Positions 1-5,684 of a stretch of DNA of 5,684 bases are shown here, piece by piece. Every line of letters starts with the position of its first letter. Position 1 is the stretch's first letter. The DNA is from Marinosulfonomonas sp. (GTDB lineage Bacteria > Pseudomonadota > Alphaproteobacteria > Rhodobacterales > Rhodobacteraceae), in NCBI GenBank assembly GCA_019090845.1, contig JAHRVD010000300.1:1-5684 (forward strand), in the 5' to 3' direction. Under the pieces are notes generated by a model. The model worked only from the letters and a program-made list of their open reading frames with translations, made no database searches and was not told the origin of the DNA. The position numbers were made by a program, and so were the translations under genes.

Positions 1-34
1 CTTTCTTGCCCTGCTTCCCTACGCCGTGAAGTAA
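1..34 (+). CDS. rpsR: 30S ribosomal protein bS18, C-terminal end (partial)
   Basis: Reading from base 2, ten codons give [10 protein letters not shown] followed by a TAA stop at 32-34. This resembles the C-terminus of bS18, which ends near an 'arginine-rich, LxLLPY' stretch in many bacteria. bS18 sits in the small-subunit platform beside bS6. The rest of the gene lies outside the window. The placement directly before rplI matches the common rpsF-rpsR-rplI order, and the stop codon overlaps the rplI Shine-Dalgarno, which implies a shared mRNA. The match is only ten residues long, so the call leans on context as well as sequence. Confidence 0.8.
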   Translation, partial: FLALLPYAVK

Positions 35-38
35 GGAG
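33..38 (+). promoter_or_regulatory. rplI ribosome-binding site overlapping the rpsR stop
   Basis: AAGGAG lies six bases before the ATG at 45 and shares two bases with the TAA stop of the upstream reading frame. It fixes the rplI start and suggests that ribosomes ending rpsR can load onto rplI. Confidence 0.85.
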
Positions 39-44
39 AGCATC

Positions 45-689
45 ATGCAAGTAATCCTACTGGAACGCGTCGCCAAACTTGGCCAGATGGGCGAGGTTGT
101 TTCCGTCAAAGACGGATTCGCCCGCAACTATCTGTTGCCTCAGGGCAAAGCCCTGCGCGCAAACGACGGCAACGTCGCATCCTTTGAGTCCCAAAAAGCG
201 CAGCTTGAAGCGACCAACCTTGAAACCAAGGGCGAAGCCGGAAAACTGGCCGAAAAACTTGACGGTCAGCAGTTTACTGTGATTCGTTCAGCTTCGGACG
301 CAGGCGCTCTTTATGGCTCTGTCACCACCCGCGACGCTGCGGATGTTGCCACCACCGAAGGCTTCACCGTCGACCGCAAACAGATCATCCTGCAACGGCC
401 GATCAAAGAACTTGGTTTGCATAGCGTGACTGTCACGTTGCACCCCGAAGTCGAGGCTGAAATCTTTCTGAACGTTGCTCGTTCACAAGAAGAAGCCGAG
501 CTACAGGCAGCAGGCAAATCAATTCTTGAACTCGCCGCCGAGGCCGAGGCCGAAGCCGAGTTTGAGATCGCTGAGCTTTTTGACGATATCGGTGCAGCAG
601 CGTCAGATGACGATGATCTGCTCGACGCGGCAAGCGACGAAGCAGCCCAGGAAACTTCGGTTGATGAGACCGAGGCAAAAGACAGCTAA
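45..689 (+). CDS. rplI: 50S ribosomal protein bL9 with acidic C-terminal tail
   Basis: bL9 binds 23S rRNA near the L1 stalk base and reaches out of the 50S subunit; it affects frame maintenance. The N-terminal rRNA-binding domain (about residues 1-50) is clear, with the family signature around residues 12-38 ([20 protein letters not shown] then P-G-A). A helical linker follows (about 45-75), then the C-terminal domain to about 150. The protein has 214 residues against about 149 in E. coli. The excess is a tail from about 160 to 214 rich in Ala, Glu and Asp, including an AE repeat at 165-172 and four consecutive Asp at 188-191. Such tails are, to my knowledge, seen in Rhodobacteraceae bL9. The start is set by AAGGAG at 33-38. 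It is cotranscribed with rpsR and ends at a terminator (712-744). Confidence 0.97.
   Translation: MQVILLERVAKLGQMGEVVSVKDGFARNYLLPQGKALRANDGNVASFESQKAQLEATNLETKGEAGKLAEKLDGQQFTVIRSASDAGALYGSVTTRDAADVATTEGFTVDRKQIILQRPIKELGLHSVTVTLHPEVEAEIFLNVARSQEEAELQAAGKSILELAAEAEAEAEFEIAELFDDIGAAASDDDDLLDAASDEAAQETSVDETEAKDS
537..560 (+). repeat. Four tandem hexamers encoding Ala-Glu repeats
   Basis: GCCGAG, GCCGAG, GCCGAA, GCCGAG run in frame in rplI and encode AEAEAEAE (residues 165-172) at the start of the acidic tail. Unit gain or loss would change tail length by two residues without shifting the frame. Confidence 0.8.
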
Positions 690-711
690 TCCAACTTGTT
701 ACAGGTTGTTT

Positions 712-744
712 AACCCGTCCGGTGAATTCCGGGCGGGTTTTTTT
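712..744 (+). terminator. Rho-independent terminator of the rpsR-rplI operon
   Basis: An 11-bp stem (arms 712-722 and 729-739, one G-U pair at 718/733) closes a six-base loop TGAATT. The T-run covers 738-744 and partly forms the end of the right arm. It lies 22 bases after the rplI stop, the classic geometry for intrinsic termination. Confidence 0.9.
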
Positions 745-814
745 GTGGGCGGTGGCGTGGCCCCGATCAGAGCTGACAGATTAAGGTCTGCCCGCTAACC
801 GTTGATCTGAAACG

Positions 815-842
815 AAAAAGGGCCACCCAGCGGCGGCCCTTT
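815..842 (-). terminator. Rho-independent terminator of tig
   Basis: On the minus strand an 11-bp stem (arms 832-842 and 817-827, one G-U pair at 834/825) closes a tetraloop at 828-831 and ends in five T (819-815). It starts 24 bases past the tig stop. It faces the rplI terminator, so the two convergent operons are insulated from each other. Confidence 0.88.
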
Positions 843-866
843 GACAAACTAATTCAGGTGGTGAGG

Positions 867-2198
867 TTATTCCTCTTCCAGCGCCTCGACGGCCTTTTCA
901 AGCGCGTCTTTCTTTACCGATTTTTCTTTAATCTCGGCCTGCTCAAACACCCAGTCAACGACCTTGTCTTCAAAGATCGGCGCCTGCAACTGTTGGCGCA
1001 TTTCCGGGTTTTTCTGAACAAATTCAAAGAACTCGCGTTCCTGACCCTGATACTGGCGCGCCTGGTTCATCACCGCTTGCGTCATCTCAGCGTCGGTTAC
1101 TTCAACTTCCTGCTTGCGACCAATTTCAGCCAGCAACAGACCCAGCTTAACCCGGCGCTCGGCCAGACCACGGTGTTCGTCGGTTGTCTCGACCTCGGGG
1201 TGATCATGCCCCTCAACTTCGGGGTTATCCTCATGCCACAGCTGATGGGCGATCTGCCCGGCTTCGGCATCCACAAGGCTTGGCGGCAGTTCAAACTTTA
1301 CCTTTTTGTCCAAAGCATCAAGCAGGGTCCGCTTCATCACGGCACGCGAGGCGCCGTTATATTCCGCGTCCAGCCGCTCGCCGATCTGCGTCTGCAAAGC
1401 CGCCAGATCATCAGCGCCAAATTTCTTGGCCAGCTCGTCGTCAATTTCAGACGCCTTTGGTTCCTGCACCGATTTCACCGTGCAGGCAAAAACCGCATCC
1501 TTACCGGCAAGGTTTTCGGCGCCATATTCAGCCGGGAACGTCACCTTGACTTCAACCTCGTCGCCAGCCTTGGCACCAACCAACTGCGCCTCAAAACCCG
1601 GAATAAAGCTGTTTGATCCAAGGGTCAGCGGATAATCCTCGCCAGCGCCGCCTTCAAAAGCCACGTCGTCTACCTTGCCCAGAAAATCGATCACAACCTG
1701 ATCGCCGTCTTTCGCTTTGGAACCCTTTTTGCGATCGGCAAAACTTGGTGCAGTCTCGGCGAGGTTTTTCAGCGCCTCTTCAACCGCAGCCTCATCGGCC
1801 TTCACAACCAGCTTTTCCAGCTTGATCGAGCTCATATCAAACTCGGGAACCTCTGGCAGTGCCTCATAGGACATATCGACTTCAACGTCGTCGCCCTCTT
1901 TCCAGTCCTGATTGGTCATCTTGACCTCGGGCTGAAGCGCGGGACGATCGCCGCTGTCTTCAAAATGTTTGTTCATCGCACCGTCGATGGTTTCCTGCAT
2001 CGCTTCGCCCATGACGCGCGGACCGAATTGCTTTTTCAGCAGGGCCATCGGAACTTTGCCCTTGCGAAAGCCCTTCATCTCAACGTCCGGCTGCGCTTCA
2101 GCCAGCTTTTCGTTGACCTTTTCTTCCAGCTCAGCGGCGGAAACAGAAATATGATAGCCGCGCTTCAGACCATCGTTCAGAGTCTCAGTGACCTGCAT
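867..2198 (-). CDS. tig: Trigger factor (ribosome-bound chaperone, peptidyl-prolyl isomerase)
   Basis: Trigger factor docks at uL23 by the peptide exit tunnel and shields nascent chains in the cytosol. The 443 residues compare with 432 in E. coli and show all three domains. The N-terminal ribosome-binding domain carries the docking signature GFRKGKVP at residues 43-50. An FKBP-like isomerase domain lies at about 161-245 ([21 protein letters not shown]). The C-terminal helical chaperone arms cover about 250-443. The frame stays open upstream to 2327, but MQVTETL at 2198 is chosen because it matches the usual family start and has AAGGGA eight bases upstream; the upstream residues look non-coding. 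A charged stretch at 321-345 contains four His. The gene is monocistronic here, with its own terminator; a promoter is only weakly visible. Confidence 0.97.
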   Translation of the reverse strand: MQVTETLNDGLKRGYHISVSAAELEEKVNEKLAEAQPDVEMKGFRKGKVPMALLKKQFGPRVMGEAMQETIDGAMNKHFEDSGDRPALQPEVKMTNQDWKEGDDVEVDMSYEALPEVPEFDMSSIKLEKLVVKADEAAVEEALKNLAETAPSFADRKKGSKAKDGDQVVIDFLGKVDDVAFEGGAGEDYPLTLGSNSFIPGFEAQLVGAKAGDEVEVKVTFPAEYGAENLAGKDAVFACTVKSVQEPKASEIDDELAKKFGADDLAALQTQIGERLDAEYNGASRAVMKRTLLDALDKKVKFELPPSLVDAEAGQIAHQLWHEDNPEVEGHDHPEVETTDEHRGLAERRVKLGLLLAEIGRKQEVEVTDAEMTQAVMNQARQYQGQEREFFEFVQKNPEMRQQLQAPIFEDKVVDWVFEQAEIKEKSVKKDALEKAVEALEEE

Positions 2199-2206
2199 GC
2201 GTAAAA

Positions 2207-2212
2207 TCCCTT
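2207..2212 (-). promoter_or_regulatory. tig ribosome-binding site
   Basis: On the minus strand AAGGGA lies eight bases before the ATG at 2198. It decides the start against the longer open frame reaching 2327. Confidence 0.8.
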
Positions 2213-2260
2213 CGAGATCGCATATGCCGCCGCGCGGCAAATTCAGAAAATTCAGCCGCC

Positions 2261-2289
2261 CTTCTATTGGCGCGCGCCCTTGGGCGCAA
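2261..2289 (-). promoter_or_regulatory. Possible tig promoter (weak)
   Basis: On the minus strand TTGCGC (2289-2284) and TAGAAG (2266-2261) are 17 bases apart and would give a leader of about 55 bases. The boxes match 3 of 6 and 4 of 6 consensus bases, so this is only a guess. The boxes overlap GC-rich palindromes at 2269-2278 and 2274-2287. Confidence 0.2.
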
Positions 2290-2397
2290 GATAAAATCGG
2301 TACCGGTGCTGCGATGAAAGCAACCATTCTGCGCGACAGGTTTTGGCGTCCGGAAAATCACCCGGCTGTGGGCGGGCTTGGGCGGATTTACGCCGCG

Positions 2398-2419
2398 ACC
2401 GGATCATTCGGTTTTTTTT
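2398..2419 (+). terminator. Terminator-like hairpin with T-run, no recognised upstream gene
   Basis: ACCGGA (2398-2403) pairs with TTCGGT (2407-2412) around a TCA loop, with one G-U pair. Eight T follow (2412-2419), the first shared with the stem. The stem is short (6 bp) but the T-run is strong. It acts on the + strand, where the nearest upstream + gene is rplI, already terminated. It could end a small RNA starting in the tig upstream region, or act as an attenuator before the gene at 2483. It may also be chance. Confidence 0.4.
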
Positions 2420-2482
2420 GTTATCCGTATGCCTCATCGCTTGCTAAGGCTTGTCTGCCCAATTGTTGACAAAGTAGAAACA

Positions 2483-2827
2483 ATGACCAAATCCAAAACG
2501 CTGACAACCGGCCACTTGCCCTCGCCCGAACGGATCGAACGCACCCTGACCCGTGCCGCGGTTTTGCTGGGTGACCTAGCTGATCTGGCTGAAAGCCCGA
2601 ACAGTGAATTAGCGCAGGTTACCTATGACGACCTCGTTCTGATCGAAACGCGGCTGAGCGTTCTGGAGCTGGACATCGCCAAACTGATCCGGCCCGGCAA
2701 ACAGACTGAAACGCAAATCGGTCTTGCACCGTTTGTGCTAACCGACCCGGTTCGCCACAGCCAGCAATTTGGCATTGAAAGCGTTCTGGCAAAGATCTCG
2801 GCCGAAAACGGTCCGCGATCAAGCTAA
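2483..2827 (+). CDS. Hypothetical protein, 114 residues
   Basis: I do not recognise this protein. It is a soluble-looking chain with no signal peptide or membrane segment. The central part (about residues 14-70) is rich in Leu, Ala, Asp and Glu and probably helical (RTLTRAAVLLGDLADLAE, DLVLIETRLSVLELDIAKLI). The C-terminal 40 residues are less regular. Codon choice looks normal for the neighbours and the frame is long and open, which supports a real gene. The start is uncertain: the ATG at 2483 has only a weak purine stretch upstream (AAAGTAGAAAC), and an in-frame ATG at 2429 has no ribosome-binding site at all. A TTGACA at 2466-2471 is too close to the start to serve as its -35 box. It converges on the xyl operon and its stop overlaps the stop of the transaldolase remnant by four bases. 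Confidence 0.72.
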   Translation: MTKSKTLTTGHLPSPERIERTLTRAAVLLGDLADLAESPNSELAQVTYDDLVLIETRLSVLELDIAKLIRPGKQTETQIGLAPFVLTDPVRHSQQFGIESVLAKISAENGPRSS

Positions 2828-2922
2828 CAGTATTGGCTCTGGACACACCTTGGGGTAGCCGCAATCCGGTCGTCAAGCTGGCGGATTTCACTGACGACCG
2901 CAGTGTCTGCAAATATCTTCAT
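2824..2922 (-). pseudogene. 5' remnant of a transaldolase/fructose-6-phosphate aldolase gene
   Basis: The frame begins MKIFADTAVVSEIRQLDDR, which fits the N-terminus of TalC/FSA-type transaldolases (MKFFxDTAxxxEIRELN-like). Those proteins then continue into a conserved GVTTNPSL motif and run to about 215-220 residues. Here the similarity stops after about 20 residues and the frame ends at TAG (2826-2824) after 32 codons. A good ribosome-binding site (AAGGA, 2935-2931) lies eight bases before the ATG, and the ORF starts 31 bases after the xylA stop, so it was plausibly the third gene of the operon. None of the three minus-strand frames further along reads convincingly as the rest of the enzyme. 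A small peptide could still be made. Family assignment from about 19 residues is good but not certain. Confidence 0.65.
2867..2900. repeat. Perfect 9-bp inverted repeat
   Basis: CGGTCGTCA (2867-2875) and TGACGACCG (2892-2900) are perfect reverse complements separated by 16 bases, inside the transaldolase remnant. There is no T-run on either side, so it is not a typical intrinsic terminator, though it might stabilise the 3' end of the xyl mRNA. Repeats this short can occur by chance in a window of this size. Confidence 0.4.
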
Positions 2923-2930
2923 TTTGGTTT

Positions 2931-2935
2931 TCCTT
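2931..2935 (-). promoter_or_regulatory. Ribosome-binding site of the transaldolase remnant
   Basis: AAGGA on the minus strand lies eight bases before the ATG at 2922. Its good quality shows that the short ORF was built as a translated gene rather than arising by chance. Confidence 0.65.
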
Positions 2936-2953
2936 GTTTCCTGTAGGCCCGGA

Positions 2954-4258
2954 TCAAACGTAGCGATTGACGAGGTTTTCCAGCCGTTCCTGACGGCCCG
3001 AACAGGGCTGCGGGTCAAGGTCTTCGGCTTCGACCATGGCCTCAATCTCGGCCAGTGAACTGCCGGTCAGCATTTCCTGTGCTGCCGGTGCTTGCCAGCC
3101 TTTGTAGCGGTCGCGCCGTCGCGCCTCCAGCTGATCGGATTCCAGCAGACGCGCGGCTGATTTCAACCCTTCTGCGCAGATATCCATGGCGCCGACATGG
3201 GCGAGGATCAAATCTTCTGGGTCAAGGCTTTGACGGCGCAGCTTTGCGTCAAAATTCGTGCCCCCCGTTGTGAACCCACCTGCTTTCAGGATTTCGTAAT
3301 AAGCAAGGCCCACCTCGGGCTTGTTGTTCGGAAACTGGTCAGTGTCCCAGCCGGATTGATAGTCATTGCGGTTAATGTCGATCGAGCCAAAAATTCCGAG
3401 GCTGGTCGCCATCGCCAGCTCATGTTCAAAGCTGTGACCCGCCAGGATTGCATGGCCCTGCTCAATATTCACCTTCACTTCGTTTTCCAGCCCAAACCGG
3501 CGCAGGAAGCCGTAAACCGTGGCGACGTCATAATCATACTGGTGCTTGGTCGGCTCTTGCGGCTTCGGTTCAATCAGGATCGCGCCGTCAAAGCCGATCT
3601 TGTGCTTGTACTCGACCACCATCGACAGAAACCGACCGGCCTGCTCGGCTTCTTGCGCCAGATCGGTGTTTAGCAGGGTTTCGTAGCCTTCACGCCCACC
3701 CCAAAGTACGTAGTTTTCACCATTTAGCGTGTGCGTCGCATCCATGCAGGTTTTCACCGTGGCGGCGGCATAGGCAAACACATCTGGGTCGGGGTTGGTG
3801 GCCGCACCTGCCATGTATCGGCGGTGCGAAAACAGGTTGGCGGTTCCCCACAACAGCTTTGTGGAACTGGCCTCCATCTTTTCGGCGAAATAGTCGACGA
3901 TCTCTCCAAGATTACGCCGCGTTTCGGCAAAACTGCCGCCTTCGGGGCGCACATCCGCGTCGTGGAAACAGAAATAAGGGGCGTTCAGGATATCAAACAT
4001 CTCAAACGCCACGTCGGCCTTGAGCTTGGCTTGCTCCAGCCCGTCGCCGAACCACGGACGCTCGAAAGTCGCGCCGCCGAACGGGTCGCCGCCTTCCCAT
4101 GCGAAACTGTGCCAATAGGCGACAGCGAACCTCAGGTGATCCTCCATTGCCTTGCCCATGACGATTTCGTCGGGGTTGTAGCTGCGAAAGGCAAATTCGT
4201 TTTCGCTGTCAGGGCCTTCGTACTGAATTGTCCCGATGGATTTGAAAAAGTCGCTCAT
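2954..4258 (-). CDS. xylA: Xylose isomerase
   Basis: XylA interconverts D-xylose and D-xylulose with two divalent metal ions in the cytosol, the first step of the isomerase route of xylose use. The protein has 434 residues (E. coli 440) and is full length. All key residues are visible: catalytic His99 and Asp102 in [12 protein letters not shown]; Trp54 and Trp186 of the substrate pocket; metal ligands Glu230 (ILIEPKP), Glu266 and His269 (NIEQGHA), Asp294, Asp305, Asp307 and Asp337; and Lys232. The family signatures [15 protein letters not shown] (185-199) and [15 protein letters not shown] (230-244) are intact. The ATG overlaps the xylB stop in an ATGA, with GGAG seven bases upstream inside xylB, so translation is probably coupled. 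It lies downstream of xylB, the reverse of the E. coli xylAB order. I see no terminator between it and 2828. Confidence 0.98.
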   Translation of the reverse strand: MSDFFKSIGTIQYEGPDSENEFAFRSYNPDEIVMGKAMEDHLRFAVAYWHSFAWEGGDPFGGATFERPWFGDGLEQAKLKADVAFEMFDILNAPYFCFHDADVRPEGGSFAETRRNLGEIVDYFAEKMEASSTKLLWGTANLFSHRRYMAGAATNPDPDVFAYAAATVKTCMDATHTLNGENYVLWGGREGYETLLNTDLAQEAEQAGRFLSMVVEYKHKIGFDGAILIEPKPQEPTKHQYDYDVATVYGFLRRFGLENEVKVNIEQGHAILAGHSFEHELAMATSLGIFGSIDINRNDYQSGWDTDQFPNNKPEVGLAYYEILKAGGFTTGGTNFDAKLRRQSLDPEDLILAHVGAMDICAEGLKSAARLLESDQLEARRRDRYKGWQAPAAQEMLTGSSLAEIEAMVEAEDLDPQPCSGRQERLENLVNRYV

Positions 4259-5684
4259 GAGAGGTCTCCAATTGCGGATTGCGCTGATTTGAACCGCCGA
4301 TATGCGGCGTCAAACGCGGGTGTTAAGGTTGGGTCAGGGTCGATTACCGACTGGATTTTCGGCGCTTGTGCGATTTCAACCCCGGCACCTTCAGCTGCCA
4401 TCATTCCCAATCGTGCGGCACCAAGTGCGGCTCCGAAGTCCCCGGCAATCGGGCATTGAATTGGAAGGTTCAGGGTGGAGGCCAGTGCTTCCAGCCAATA
4501 GGTCGACTGGCTGCCGCCGCCCACGGCGATGAGCGAGGTGATTTCCGTGCCTGTTGCTTTCAGCGCTTCGTGGCAATCTTTCAGCGCAAACCCGACCCCT
4601 TCAAGCACCGCGCGGGTTGTTGATCGCGTGTCGGTGACGTGTTCGAGACCTGTAAACCCTGCCCGTATCGTTGCGTTATTCAGCGGTGTACGTTCCCCGC
4701 CAAGATACGGAAGGAAAAGGGTTTTTCCCGGTGACTGCAACGCCCCAAGACCAGCGGTCAATTCTGCAGCAGATCGGTCAACAAGCCGTGCAAACCAGTT
4801 CAGCGCATCTGCAGCGGCCAGCACAACCCCCATCTGGTGCCATGTATCCGGCACCGCGTGGCAAAAGGTATGAACAGCCGTTTCGGGATCCGGCTGGTAA
4901 GCATCACAAGCAGCGAAAAGAACACCAGAAGTTCCCAGCGAAACAAATGCCTCGCCCGGGCGCGACACACCGGTTCCGATGGCTGTTGCCGCATTGTCAC
5001 CAGCTCCGCCAGCAACACTGACTTTACCCGGTTTCATACCCCATTTCTGGGCAATTTCATCGCGTAGGACGCCTGACACCGCGCTGCCTTCAACAAGGCC
5101 TGGCATATGGGATCGATCCAAACCACACGCGGCGAGCAAAGGATCGCTCCAATCACGCGCGCCGGTGTTAAGCCAACTTGTTCCGGCAGCATCAGACATT
5201 TCCGAGGTATATTCACCCGTCAGCCAAAGCCGCAGATAATCTTTGGGCAGCAACACCTTGGCAATCCGGCTAAAAACCTCGGGTTCATGTTCCCGCAACC
5301 ACGTCAGTTTTGGCGCGGTAAACCCCGGGAACACCACATTGCCTGAGATATCGCGAAACTGTGAATTCTGGTCCAGTTCCACCGCTTCAACGCTGGCCCG
5401 CGTATCGTTCCACAGAATGCACGGCCTCAATATGCTGTCATCGGCAGCTAAAACAGTTGCGCCATGCATCTGACCCGACAGTCCGAATCCGCATACAGCG
5501 GAAAGATCGTGCTCGGCGGCGAGTTGATCCAAGACTAGGGATGCCGCTTCAATCCAGTCGCCCGGGTCTTGTTCGGACCAGCCGTCATGGGGGCGGGAAA
5601 CGTTAAGGCGTTTGCTTCCGCCAAAACCACCTGTTCCGGCGTCATCAACAGGCCCTTGACGCCTGATGTTCCCAGATCAATTCC
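4255..5684 (-). CDS. xylB: Xylulokinase, 5' end outside window, apparent frameshift
   Basis: XylB phosphorylates D-xylulose with ATP to xylulose 5-phosphate (FGGY sugar kinase family). The first 26 codons in the window read [14 protein letters not shown]..., the N-terminal phosphate-binding motif with catalytic Asp6 (E. coli numbering). After GCC TT near 5605 the homology moves to another frame, [14 protein letters not shown], and continues for 450 codons to the TGA at 4257-4255. Adding one lost base and three residues beyond the edge puts the catalytic Asp of GGAGDNAA (4998-4996) at 233, exactly as in E. coli XylB (484 residues). Other family motifs: [45 protein letters not shown] and IAVGGGSQS. 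Read literally, the upstream frame stops at TAG 5537-5535. A TTG at 5532 opens the long frame but has no ribosome-binding site and is unlikely to be the native start. It is the first visible gene of the xyl operon. Confidence 0.93.
4266..4269 (-). promoter_or_regulatory. xylA ribosome-binding site inside the xylB 3' end
   Basis: GGAG on the minus strand lies seven bases before the xylA ATG (4258) and within the last codons of xylB. With the ATGA stop/start overlap it points to coupled translation. Confidence 0.75.
5602..5609 (-). other. Frameshift site in xylB
   Basis: The minus-strand bases GCCTTAAC mark where the N-terminal frame (…EANA, then TT) must lose one base to continue as N-V-S-R-P-H. 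There is no long homopolymer and no obvious slippery heptamer, so programmed shifting looks unlikely. A one-base deletion in the genome or a sequencing error are the simplest explanations. Confidence 0.8.

Noticed and set aside
745..814. A gene or RNA between the two convergent terminators
   Set aside because: About 70 bases with no ORF, no ribosome-binding site and no further hairpin; it looks like a plain spacer.
858..1616. A 252-codon open frame on the + strand opposite tig
   Set aside because: It lies wholly antisense to a certain tig gene, has no ribosome-binding site, and its residue pattern (many Phe, Leu, Arg) is the typical shadow of an acidic, helical protein.
2199..2327. Extended N-terminus for trigger factor
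   Set aside because: The extra 43 residues do not resemble the family, while the ATG at 2198 has a well-placed AAGGGA and the standard N-terminal sequence.
2466..2471. TTGACA as a promoter -35 box for the gene at 2483
   Set aside because: It lies only 11 bases before the ATG, leaving no room for a -10 box and leader, unless the true start lies further downstream, for which there is no candidate.
3731..4459. A 242-codon + strand frame opposite xylA and the xylB end
   Set aside because: It is antisense to clearly functional coding sequence, spans two genes, and has no recognisable motif.
5530..5532. TTG at 5532 as the true xylB start
   Set aside because: The homology clearly continues upstream ([14 protein letters not shown], then [10 protein letters not shown] in the shifted frame), and no ribosome-binding site precedes the TTG.
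5602..5609. Programmed ribosomal frameshifting in xylB
   Set aside because: There is no slippery heptamer, no nearby Shine-Dalgarno-like stimulator I can support, and xylulokinases are not known to need a frameshift.
1..5684. CRISPR array, transposon ends, tRNA or rRNA genes
   Set aside because: No regularly spaced direct repeats, no transposase-like frame, and no tRNA-like arm set were seen by eye on either strand.

Overview
The window looks like chromosomal DNA of an alphaproteobacterium, most likely the Rhodobacteraceae (Roseobacter-type). Three things suggest this: the moderately GC-rich coding style, ribosomal protein bL9 with a long acidic C-terminal tail, and a bicistronic xylulokinase/xylose isomerase unit with Roseobacter-like protein sequences. 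The assignment rests on sequence style and was not confirmed by a database search.

Layout, left to right. (1) Positions 1-34 are the last codons of rpsR (bS18). rplI (bL9, 45-689, +) follows at once, with its Shine-Dalgarno overlapping the rpsR stop, and a rho-independent terminator closes the operon (712-744). (2) tig (trigger factor, 867-2198, -) converges on rplI and has its own terminator at 815-842, so the 177-base gap holds two terminators facing each other. (3) A 284-base intergenic region (2199-2482) holds the tig ribosome-binding site, GC-rich palindromes, weak promoter-like boxes and a terminator-like hairpin on the + strand that no recognised gene explains. (4) A 114-residue protein of unknown function lies at 2483-2827 (+). 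(5) A minus-strand xylose operon runs leftward from the right edge: xylB (xylulokinase, start outside the window), then xylA (xylose isomerase, ATGA overlap with xylB), then a 32-codon ORF with a good ribosome-binding site whose first ~20 residues read as the N-terminus of a TalC/fructose-6-phosphate-aldolase-type transaldolase.

XylA and XylB convert D-xylose to D-xylulose and then xylulose 5-phosphate. A transaldolase-family enzyme would fit the pentose phosphate branch that follows. Two lesions stand out. The transaldolase gene is only a 5' stub that runs into the end of the convergent unknown gene. xylB carries an apparent one-base deletion near 5605 that splits its N-terminal ATP-binding motif from the remaining 450 codons. 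The first is a real deletion or rearrangement scar if the homology is right; the second may be real or a sequencing error. xylA itself is intact with all expected active-site residues. I found no mobile element, CRISPR array, tRNA or rRNA, and no clearly new multi-gene system.
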